Source of the DNA: Rosistilla ulvae | Lineage (GTDB): Bacteria > Planctomycetota > Planctomycetia > Pirellulales > Pirellulaceae | Assembly: GCF_007741475.1 (NCBI RefSeq) | Contig: NZ_CP036261.1 | Location: 4,527,798 to 4,591,797 of the forward strand | DNA length: 64,000 nt | Direction: 5' to 3' | In this document: positions 37,040 to 45,214 of the stretch, one piece after another | Layout of the letters: the number at the start of each line of letters is the position of its first letter | Numbering within the stretch: position 1 is the first letter of the stretch | Notes under the pieces: generated by a model | Told to the model about the DNA's origin: nothing | What the model saw: only the letters and a program-made list of their open reading frames with translations | Database searches by the model: none | Translations under genes and position numbers: made by a program

Positions 37040-37890
37040 TGAATTCGTTTTTAAGAGATGACGGATTGAGATTTCGCCGCAGCGCTTGACGCTTACGCGA
37101 ATGAACCACAGTTGGATTTATCCGTTTGGAAAAGTGCTACCACACCGAGTCTATGTAGATTGTGTGCTATGTTGGAAAGCGAGGCCTCTGAAAACTTTCG
37201 ATTTCCATCACAAAGCCCCCTCCTTCCGAAGTGTCAGGACGGATCCAAAAGCGATTAGGTCTCGGATTCTATAATTTATGACTATCCATATCCAGCAAAT
37301 TTGTTTTGCAAACCCGCCATTCGAACCACTCGTCCACTGCGCATCGGAAGTGAAACTCAACGAAACGCCAGTCCCATTCACCGTATCCATGGCGCGTGCG
37401 CTGCAGAAAATAGCAAGCTAGAAATTCACCAACCGTTGGAGCTGGGTGTGTCCACCTCGAACCACTACACAGTAAACCCAGGGCTGCGGATCCTGCGAAA
37501 CCAACGGTTGAATTCATCCAAACTTCACGTCGGATGGGTGATATTGCTCCCGCGTTCCGGTGTGCCCGTGCATTTCTCCCGCATGTTGCGAGATCCATGT
37601 CACAACGCCGACAGAACTTCTGTTTGACAAACGTTCGGAACCCGTCCGCTAAACCAAAGACAGCGATCCTAAAAGAGGGGGCCGCTAGGCTATTGCCAAA
37701 TCGGCCAATCCCGAGTTTTGCGTGCTGGCAAGCACAAGGTTATGAATATATTCAGGTGCATGACGACTCGCCGTGAATTTGCGAAGTAGCCTCAATCAGG
37801 GCTTCCGGCATGCTGTCGGCTTTTTACGGACTGGCCGGTCCAGTACGGCTACATCGGATAACTAACGGAAGTTTAGGGTATTGATCAAAA
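37040..37890. other. Long AT-richer non-coding stretch
   Basis: About 850 bp with visibly lower GC than its surroundings and no convincing gene. A 109-codon minus frame (37269-37598) shows no recognisable domain and no start signal. The region holds the promoter of the DUF1254 island on its left side and the leader of the small secreted gene on its right. It may be a relic of inserted DNA. Confidence 0.5.
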
Positions 37891-38178
37891 ATGAACATGA
37901 ATCGACTGTTCGCCTTCCTCTTCATCGTTTCAATTTTTCAAGTGTCGCTGGACGCAGAATCGCCAACTGGCTGGAGTCCCGTGATTCTGCCAAGGGGAGC
38001 TTATCGCACCCAGGTCCAAGCGATGCCTGTCCACGAACGCCCGGGGCGACCGTTTCACGTTTATGGGAACACGATCCGGTTGATTCACCAATCCAATCGA
38101 TCGCAGTCACTGACTCGACCGTTACAGCAAATCGTTTTCGGCACTCCCGTTTGGTTCGGACCGCCTCCCCTCCGTTAA
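37891..38178 (+). CDS. Small secreted protein, function unknown
   Basis: 95-aa protein with a clear signal peptide (MNMNRLFAFLFIVSIFQVSL, cut near LDA). The mature part contains VQAMPVHERPGRPFHVYGNT, a Pro/Arg/His-rich motif that I recall from other short planctomycete proteins, though I cannot check it. No catalytic motif. It stands alone between the AT-rich spacer and a convergent SDR gene. Being short, it could be spurious, but the signal peptide argues for a real gene. Confidence 0.55.
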   Translation: MNMNRLFAFLFIVSIFQVSLDAESPTGWSPVILPRGAYRTQVQAMPVHERPGRPFHVYGNTIRLIHQSNRSQSLTRPLQQIVFGTPVWFGPPPLR

Positions 38179-38249
38179 GTGTCTCCCCCCCATGCCATAC
38201 AGCAGCTGTTGTAGCAAAGACTGTGCAAAGCGAGGACAGGCCAAATTTG

Positions 38250-39269
38250 CTACAACTGGTTGTTCATCGCGGCCGCACGCTGCGTCAGCGTGGTGAGTAC
38301 CGACCGTGACCAAGCCGATTGGCTCTCGTGCCCCTTGGCGGAATCGCGACCGATGCCTCCCATTTTCGGAAGAACCATCGCGGCCAAGGCGAGAATTTCT
38401 TGCGTCAGTTCGGGACAAAGGTTTTGCAGGGCGATCGTCATGTTCCACGGACTGTGGATGAAGACTTCGCCGCGTCCTTGCTGGCATGCGTCCAAGATCT
38501 GCGTCGCCGCCGTCGCAGCGTCCATCGACATCACCGGTAGAGAATCGCCGATACTGAACCAAGCGTATTCGTCGCGATGCTGGCCTTTGAAGTTGGCGTT
38601 CCGCGGGCTCCCCGTTCGCATCAATCCGGGGCAAGCTGTCGTGACAAAAATGTTCTCTTGTTTCAGTTCCGCCCGCATTCCGTTGGACAGCCCCACCAAC
38701 GCAAACTTACTGGCTGCGTAGGGGAGCATATGCGGGACGGCTCGCTTGCCGCCCAGCGACGCGATGTTGACGATTCGTCCCCATCCGGCGGACCGCATGT
38801 GCGGCAGCACCGCCTTCGACGTGTGCAATGCACCCCAACAGTTTGTGTTCATCGAGTCGGCGAAGTCACCGAACTCCATCGCATCGAGTGGGCCCACTGT
38901 GATGATCCCCGCGACGTTGATCAGGACATCGACGCCACCGTAACGCTGAACCACTTGATCGATGAAGCGAGTCACTTGTTCCGGTTGGCGAACATCACAG
39001 GTTTGCGAGATCACCTCGGCACCGCGAGCGCGTAACTCGTCCGCCGCAGCAGCAAGATCCTCTTCACCGCGAGCGGTGATCGCGATTCGAGCACCTTGGT
39101 CGGCCAGCTGTCGGGCAATCACCAAACCAAGCCCGCGCGAACCGCCAGTGATGACGACGCGTTTGTTTTGCCAGGCGAAGTTTCGTTTGCGGCGAGCAAC
39201 AGCTCGGGTGATTTTGAGTCCCGTATAGCCAATGGCGGCAGAGAGAGCGAACGTGGAAAATGTATTCAT
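38250..39269 (-). CDS. Membrane-anchored short-chain dehydrogenase/reductase
   Basis: 339-aa NAD(P)-dependent oxidoreductase. An N-terminal hydrophobic helix (FALSAAIGYTGLKITRAVA) precedes the Rossmann domain: VVITGGSRGLGLVIARQLAD (TGxxxGxG cofactor motif), INVAGI (NAG equivalent), catalytic Ser in IVNIASLGG, and YAASK (YxxxK). The tail beyond residue 270 is a poorly conserved extension. Substrate unknown. The ATG at 39269 starts the membrane helix. It is 180 bp downstream of the outer-membrane channel gene, same strand, possibly the same transcript. Confidence 0.88.
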   Translation of the reverse strand: MNTFSTFALSAAIGYTGLKITRAVARRKRNFAWQNKRVVITGGSRGLGLVIARQLADQGARIAITARGEEDLAAAADELRARGAEVISQTCDVRQPEQVTRFIDQVVQRYGGVDVLINVAGIITVGPLDAMEFGDFADSMNTNCWGALHTSKAVLPHMRSAGWGRIVNIASLGGKRAVPHMLPYAASKFALVGLSNGMRAELKQENIFVTTACPGLMRTGSPRNANFKGQHRDEYAWFSIGDSLPVMSMDAATAATQILDACQQGRGEVFIHSPWNMTIALQNLCPELTQEILALAAMVLPKMGGIGRDSAKGHESQSAWSRSVLTTLTQRAAAMNNQL

Positions 39270-39446
39270 CGAGTTCGTGTGGGGGATGTGTGAGTTGATT
39301 GGTTCACATCCACCATCATGCAATCGACGTGCCGATTCGATCGGCGAAGGTTCGTTGCAGATCCGCAGAACGCAGAAACTCGCGTTAGAAAGGAAGCATC
39401 GAGGATGCGGCCGACGACGAGTTGGAGAGCTGAAACTTACGGCCGA

Positions 39447-41255
39447 CTATTGTGGCCAATCGATCGCCATCGCCGCGTCGTAATCCGCTCTGGCGATGTA
39501 ATATTCCAGCTTGGCATCGATCTCGTAGATCGCCGCTTCGATAGCGTATTGCTCGCGCAACACGACCGCCAGCAGATCGCTCTCGCCAAGGTCGAACTTG
39601 CGACGTTCGACATCGGCGATGTAGTCCGACAATCGCGTCGATTCCTCCGCCTGTTGCAGCCGTTCGTAGGCCGCATCTAGCGCGATAAACGCGGACTCGA
39701 GTTCGGCCCGAACCTTGTCCGACGTGTACTGTCGCTTCGCTGCAATCTGCGTCAGCTTAGCACGCGCTGCTTGCATCTTGCCCGCCGCTTTGCGACGCTG
39801 CGCGGGGACCTCCACAAACAGCCCCGCCTCCAATTCGAACGGCGACTTATCCCGTTTGCTACTCGTGGGCGCCCCGACGTCTTGCGAGCCAATCAGCTGG
39901 GCATCGATCGTCGGCAGGGCATCGTTGCGTCCCTCGGACAAATCGACCCCCGCGCGTCGGGCTTGCAAATTAAGCGCCGCAAACTCGGGACGCTGCAGTA
40001 AAGCTTGGGCGACATCGGTTTCGAACCGTTCGCGAACGACGGCGGTCGGCATTGGAAATGCGACCTCGATCGAATCGTCGACGACAATCGGCATCCCGTC
40101 GGGCGTGCGATAGAACAACGACAACTTGACGGCGGTCTGATGTTGCTTGCGTTGCATGTCGATCAGCTTGGCTTCTCGCTGCGCGATGGCTCGCAGGTTG
40201 TCTTGCAGCACCGGCGGATCGATGTCGCCCAGATCGACCTTCCGCTTCAACTGTTGATTCCGAGTCGTAGCCAATGCGAGAGCTTGCTCTCCAATTTTGT
40301 ACTGCTGCGTCGCCGCCACCCAGCTCCAGTACGTGACACTGCCGTCGCGAACAAACTGGATCAGCTGGGATCGGATCTCGGGGAGCGCCAGTTGACGATC
40401 GTAGTTCGCACGCCACAGCTCCGCTCGTCGCGCATCGATCTGGCGATCCTTCAACAGCGGAACGTTAAAGCCCGCTTTGAACTCGCCCCCATCATTTGTC
40501 TGGCGCTCCAGATACCAAGGTTGAAATTCACCGCGACCGATCCGGTAGCCACCAAACACCTCGCCGCCACGATAGACAGGCTGTTCAAAACCTGCTCCGT
40601 TGCGGTAGGTTTCGTAGTATCCTAGCGGGCCGTTCTCACTCGACGCTTTTAACTTTGTATCGAACGCGCCCCACGCTGCGGTCTGCTTGCCAGCGGCGAT
40701 TTGGTAGTCCTGATAAGCGACTTCCAACAGCGGGAAGGTCGCATGGATCGAAGCGACAACTTCGATCAGTGATACCGGGGCAACCACGTCTGGCTCGGGA
40801 GCGGCCAACGGTTCGGCCAGCGTCGCATCCGACGTGCCGGGCGTCGGTGGATCGGTCTCTTCGCCGCTGCGATCGGATTCATCGAACGTCAACCGGAAGG
40901 GCAAAGCTTCTTGCAGGTTGGGCCCGCGTGATGCTTTGTCGACCTTCGTGGCAGAATCTACGGCAGGAACGCTAGCGTTCGGAGCGGCGGACGTCTGGCC
41001 CGCTTGCGGTCGCGTCGTGTGGGATGCTAGTGAGAATGGCGCGGCATCAACATCCACTGGTGCTGCGAGCGTCTCTGCAGTGGCAAGCGATTCCGCGCTG
41101 GTAGGCTGAGCGACCATTGCAGGCGCGGCAAAGTTGCTCGATGACTTCGGCCCGTTATTGCCCGCTCGACAGCCAACGAAAGCGAGGGCGATCAACGCTG
41201 CATACGCTAACGCGATCGGCTGGGCTCGTTGTCGATGGGAATCTTGACGAGTCAC
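39447..41255 (-). CDS. TolC-family outer-membrane channel lipoprotein
   Basis: 602-aa efflux channel. GTG start at 41255. A lipoprotein signal (LAYAALIALAFVGCRAGNNG) puts the lipid Cys at about 30. A Pro/Ala-rich linker follows, then the repeated helix-rich TolC domain, e.g. LIQFVRDGSVTYWSWVAATQ, ALATTRNQQLKRKVDLGD and KVRAELESAFIALDAAYERL near the end. Genes for an HlyD-type adaptor and an ABC protein lie directly upstream, giving a three-part exporter. Substrate unknown. Confidence 0.88.
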   Translation of the reverse strand: MTRQDSHRQRAQPIALAYAALIALAFVGCRAGNNGPKSSSNFAAPAMVAQPTSAESLATAETLAAPVDVDAAPFSLASHTTRPQAGQTSAAPNASVPAVDSATKVDKASRGPNLQEALPFRLTFDESDRSGEETDPPTPGTSDATLAEPLAAPEPDVVAPVSLIEVVASIHATFPLLEVAYQDYQIAAGKQTAAWGAFDTKLKASSENGPLGYYETYRNGAGFEQPVYRGGEVFGGYRIGRGEFQPWYLERQTNDGGEFKAGFNVPLLKDRQIDARRAELWRANYDRQLALPEIRSQLIQFVRDGSVTYWSWVAATQQYKIGEQALALATTRNQQLKRKVDLGDIDPPVLQDNLRAIAQREAKLIDMQRKQHQTAVKLSLFYRTPDGMPIVVDDSIEVAFPMPTAVVRERFETDVAQALLQRPEFAALNLQARRAGVDLSEGRNDALPTIDAQLIGSQDVGAPTSSKRDKSPFELEAGLFVEVPAQRRKAAGKMQAARAKLTQIAAKRQYTSDKVRAELESAFIALDAAYERLQQAEESTRLSDYIADVERRKFDLGESDLLAVVLREQYAIEAAIYEIDAKLEYYIARADYDAAMAIDWPQ

Positions 41256-41433
41256 TTAGAAACCGTTTAAACCATAACTTGCAATGAAACCAGATAAGTC
41301 GCACTACAGTTAGAATCGGTACGCTTGGTTTTGCTGGCTCAGCCGCATCCAGATTTTGACGGTTGTGCCACCATGGCAAAGCTTGACACCCGGTTTTCGG
41401 TTCGTCCAACCAACCGTCGCCCCCTTATTCGCA

Positions 41434-42912
41434 CTAAGGCTTCGGCAGTTTAGGCGGCTTGCTGTTCTTGGGCTCTTCGGTCGAAACAACCGGCGGGAAG
41501 CCGTTCATATTCCGCCAGATCTCGTACCACAGCGGCACGCGTTCCAGCAGCACCCAGCCGTTGGTCCGAACGCCCTGACGAAGGAAACGATCGCTGGGCC
41601 ACTGCTGTCCCGATTCCTCGGGTTGGACGAGGATCCGAAACTTCCCTTTGCCATCGTCGGTAGCATCGACTGAGACCACTTGGCCGCCGAACGTGCCGAC
41701 GGCGACCGCTGGCCAACCTGAAAATTGAATTGCTGGCCAACCCTCGAACTGCAGTCGGACATGCCGCCCTGCCTCCACGAGTGGCGCATCGTTGCCATCG
41801 AGCCAGATTTGCACGGCGCGGTCGGTGGTATCGGGGACGATCGTGCAGATCACGCCTCCCTCTTTGAGAACCTGGCTGTTTTGATTGGCGGTGATCCGCG
41901 TCAAATAGCCATCGAACGGAGCCAAAATCTCCTGACGCCGCTGCCGCGCGACTTTTGTTTCGCTATCCAATAGATCCTTCTGCGATTTCGTCAGATCGGA
42001 TTCTGCCTTCGCGACTTCGCTTTCCGATTTGGCGATGTCCGCTGTCGCTTTGCGGAGCGTCGCGGTGGCGTAATCGATGTCGACTTGGGCCTTCTGCTCC
42101 TTCGCTTGCCGATCACTCTGCTTGCTCTCCAATTCGCTTTGGGCAGCCCTCACGTAAGCTTTCGATTTCTCGACCTTCGCCTGGGCCTCTTTCAGTTTCC
42201 GCTGCGCTGATTGGAACTTGGATTGCGAAGCGATCTTCTCGTCGTACAACATACGCTGCCGATCGAAGTCAGCCTGGACTTGCGCGAGCGCCGCCTGCTG
42301 CTCGGCCAACTGTTGCTGCTCGGCCTGGATTTTGTTGCGTGCCGACTCGACATCGGCATCCGCGGCGGCGACGACCTGCTTCTTGACTAACTCATACGCT
42401 TTGACTTGAGCTTCGATCGAACTGACGACCATCATGGCAGCGTCGCGGTTGCGTTCGCTCGCCCGCCACAACGTCTCAGCCGCGGCGACCTGACGCTGAG
42501 AAGCGTCCAGCTGACTCTCGAGTCGGCCGAGATATTCGGGGTCGATATCGGCGACCTCTACGATCAGATCGCCCTTCCGGACAAAACCGTTCTCGACGAT
42601 GTTGTCTCCCAATCGAACGATCCGTCCCTTGATCGGAGTTTGGATCGTTTGTTGCCGTTCGAACGGCGCAAATGCGATCACCGTTCCGGAACCTTTGATC
42701 GATTGTTGCCACGGGGCGATCGCCACCGCAAACGTGGCGACGACAAGAACGACCAACAACACTTTACCGATCCGCCGCGCTAAACGCGATGACCTTGCCA
42801 ATCGCAGCGACGGAAAGGCCGCTTCACTGTAAGCCGCCGGCGCCAACATACGACGCGGTCTCTGCGGTAGCAAAGCTTGCGGCGACGACGGTTCTTCTGC
42901 AGCTACTTTCAT
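41434..42912 (-). CDS. HlyD-family membrane fusion protein
   Basis: 492-aa periplasmic adaptor. One N-terminal membrane helix (IGKVLLVVLVVATFAVAIAP) precedes a biotinyl-lipoyl-like hairpin (TIQTPIKGRIVRLGDNIVEN). A long alpha-helical coiled-coil follows (about residues 130-300, rich in Q, K, E and A), then the barrel (PFDGYLTRITANQNSQVLKE). Start ATG 42912 overlaps the ABC stop by ATGA, showing translational coupling. It links the ABC protein to the outer-membrane channel. Confidence 0.9.
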   Translation of the reverse strand: MKVAAEEPSSPQALLPQRPRRMLAPAAYSEAAFPSLRLARSSRLARRIGKVLLVVLVVATFAVAIAPWQQSIKGSGTVIAFAPFERQQTIQTPIKGRIVRLGDNIVENGFVRKGDLIVEVADIDPEYLGRLESQLDASQRQVAAAETLWRASERNRDAAMMVVSSIEAQVKAYELVKKQVVAAADADVESARNKIQAEQQQLAEQQAALAQVQADFDRQRMLYDEKIASQSKFQSAQRKLKEAQAKVEKSKAYVRAAQSELESKQSDRQAKEQKAQVDIDYATATLRKATADIAKSESEVAKAESDLTKSQKDLLDSETKVARQRRQEILAPFDGYLTRITANQNSQVLKEGGVICTIVPDTTDRAVQIWLDGNDAPLVEAGRHVRLQFEGWPAIQFSGWPAVAVGTFGGQVVSVDATDDGKGKFRILVQPEESGQQWPSDRFLRQGVRTNGWVLLERVPLWYEIWRNMNGFPPVVSTEEPKNSKPPKLPKP

Positions 42913-45062
42913 CGTGCGACTCCACCATGAAAATCGGAATCCGCAGCGGCCTGGGATCCTAGTTCCATCGTACGCGTAAATCGGGCCGCGATGTCTTCCC
43001 GACACGTCGCGACGATTAAAGTCCATGGCTGATGCGGTGCCATCAAATACTCGAGACACTGTTCGAGTTCGGTTCCTCCGAGCCCATCCAACACGCCGTC
43101 GATCAACAGCAGTCCCGGCCGGCCGATCGTGGCGCGGGCGAGCGTCAAGATCCGCGACTGATTCGTCGATAATGGAGCCCCATCGCTCGTCAGTTCGGTA
43201 TCGCACCCATCTTTCAATCGCAGCACCGCGTCCAGCAGGCCCAACGAACGCAAGACGTCGCGGACCTCGGTGGAGGTCACGTCGTCGCGACGCAGATCCA
43301 CATTCTCTTCCACCGAAGCATGAAACACTTCGGGGCGGGCGATCGCCACGCGTGCGCGCAACACATCGGGGCGTAAATCGCGGGGATCGGTGCCATCGAT
43401 CGTCAAGAAGCCGGCTGTCGGACTGCGCAGACCGAAGATCAAATCCAACAACGTGCTCTTCCCGCTGCCCGACCTGCCGAGGATCGCAACCCGCTCGCCC
43501 CCTTCGACCGACGCGTCCACTTCATTCAGGATCGCGGCGGCGCCGTCCCATTTGTAGGTCAACGCATGTAATTCAAGGCTGGCCGGCTGAGTCGTATCCA
43601 GACTCAGCATGCCGTCGTCGCGTTGCGTGCGAAGATCGAATAGGATCCCCAGCTTGTCGACCGACGCCAACAGGTCGTAGAAACTCTCCATATGTTTTCC
43701 GAACTTGGCAAACGCCCCGACGATCACCGTCACAATCAGTTCCGCCGCCACCAGCTGGCCCAACGTCAATTCGCCGGCCACCACCAACCAGCCTCCCAAG
43801 CCGAGCAAGATTGTGCTGGAGACCGCTTGCAGTCCCAGCGCGAACAACACCTGTCGCATCACGATCCGAAAGTGGCTGCTGCGCGCTGCGAGGTATTGAG
43901 CGACAAAGCGGTCGGCACGGACCATTGCAAAGTCCGCTCCGCCATCGCTGCGGAAGGCCGTCGGGCAGCGGGCGATGTCTTCTAGCCAGCTAGCCATGAG
44001 ATACTTTTGTTTCGATTCTTTGACCGCACTCGCCACAGCACCGCGGCCAAGGCCAAACACGATGATCGCTATCGCGACGACAAGGAAGATGTCGAAACCG
44101 AGCAGCCAAGGGTGATAAAAGGCAAGCACCGCCATCCCGATGAACGTATTTAGCACAAGCCCCACGCCATCCAACAGCAATTGCGCCGCGACCTTTTGGA
44201 TCGTCGTGATGTCGAAAAATCGATTGACCACCTCCGGCAGATGCTTCCCGTCGATCGGCTCGGTTTCCACGCGAGGCAATCGGAACGCGAGGTCACCCGC
44301 GACCCGAGCGAACAGACGGCGTTGGATCACCTCGACGACGTACGTCTGCAACCCGCGAATCGCACCTTGGAAGCTGAGGAACGTCAACAGGATCGCCGAC
44401 AAGATCACGATCGGTTGCAAGAACCGTCCAAACGCCACCGTGTTGACCAACGCCTCGACCGCCATCGGCGAAGCCAGCATCAGCAGCGAGACGACAAACG
44501 CGAACAGAACCACCAACCAAATATCGGACGATTCCGGACGCAGCAATTGCCACAAACGTTCGTTCGGTTCCAGCTTCTTATCGGGGCCGCTCGCTTCCAT
44601 CGAAAGCGATTTGTCCGCTTGAACCACCACGCATCGCAGCTTGTCTTCGTTGGCGAAATCGCGAAGCATTCTACGCAGGCCGCGTGGCGACACGCTGTGC
44701 GTGGCTTCGGTTTCTTCGCTTGCCACCACGACTTGGAACTTCTTGCGGTTTGCCGCGACGATCCCAAGCCATTCGGCTTTCCCATCGCTGGCTTGTTCGC
44801 GATAGAAGATCAGCGGCGCGCGAAGCCCCGCCAAACGGGAAACTTCATCGAGAGAGCCATCGATCGTCTTGGTTCGCAAGCCAAGACTGATCGCCGCCTC
44901 GCTGAACCATTTCCACCACAACCGGTGCGGATCACCGGGCCACGCCTCAACCACTTCAAACATCGCACGGCGCGGTGCGTCGCGTTCAAGGATCGGATTC
45001 GCACTCGCCAATTTTTCCAAAATGGCAACCGCACCGACACATTGAGATTTCGGTTGTTTCAT
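42909..45062 (-). CDS. ABC exporter with C39-like N-domain and degenerate ATPase
   Basis: 717-aa half-size exporter. Residues about 30-150 resemble the non-catalytic C39-peptidase-like domain of type I secretion ABC proteins (no Cys at the expected place). Membrane helices span about 180-460 and the ATPase domain 495-710. Walker A is intact (AILGRSGSGKST, Lys535). Other motifs are altered: the Q-loop has Arg576 (VAIARPEVF), the signature is LSTNQ (631-635) instead of LSGGQ, Walker B reads LLLIDG with Gly656 for the catalytic Glu, and the switch His is Cys687 (IVATCRED). It may bind ATP but hydrolyse it poorly. Co-translated with the HlyD gene. Confidence 0.88.
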   Translation of the reverse strand: MKQPKSQCVGAVAILEKLASANPILERDAPRRAMFEVVEAWPGDPHRLWWKWFSEAAISLGLRTKTIDGSLDEVSRLAGLRAPLIFYREQASDGKAEWLGIVAANRKKFQVVVASEETEATHSVSPRGLRRMLRDFANEDKLRCVVVQADKSLSMEASGPDKKLEPNERLWQLLRPESSDIWLVVLFAFVVSLLMLASPMAVEALVNTVAFGRFLQPIVILSAILLTFLSFQGAIRGLQTYVVEVIQRRLFARVAGDLAFRLPRVETEPIDGKHLPEVVNRFFDITTIQKVAAQLLLDGVGLVLNTFIGMAVLAFYHPWLLGFDIFLVVAIAIIVFGLGRGAVASAVKESKQKYLMASWLEDIARCPTAFRSDGGADFAMVRADRFVAQYLAARSSHFRIVMRQVLFALGLQAVSSTILLGLGGWLVVAGELTLGQLVAAELIVTVIVGAFAKFGKHMESFYDLLASVDKLGILFDLRTQRDDGMLSLDTTQPASLELHALTYKWDGAAAILNEVDASVEGGERVAILGRSGSGKSTLLDLIFGLRSPTAGFLTIDGTDPRDLRPDVLRARVAIARPEVFHASVEENVDLRRDDVTSTEVRDVLRSLGLLDAVLRLKDGCDTELTSDGAPLSTNQSRILTLARATIGRPGLLLIDGVLDGLGGTELEQCLEYLMAPHQPWTLIVATCREDIAARFTRTMELGSQAAADSDFHGGVAR

Positions 45063-45214
45063 AAGTTGGTGAGAAGTCGTTTGATAAGGTTCATCCGCAT
45101 CGCGGGTCGATCGTCGGCAACCTTTTCCGGCTCAAAAGAACGGGCTCCGGCATCTTCCATCGTCCGTCCACTTTCATCCTAAGTCCAGGTTGCTGCCAGG
45201 TTTGGAGCTATTTC

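Noticed and set aside
37269-37598. 109-codon minus frame in the AT-richer gap
   Set aside because: No recognisable domain, no signal peptide, no start signal; composition like translated non-coding DNA.
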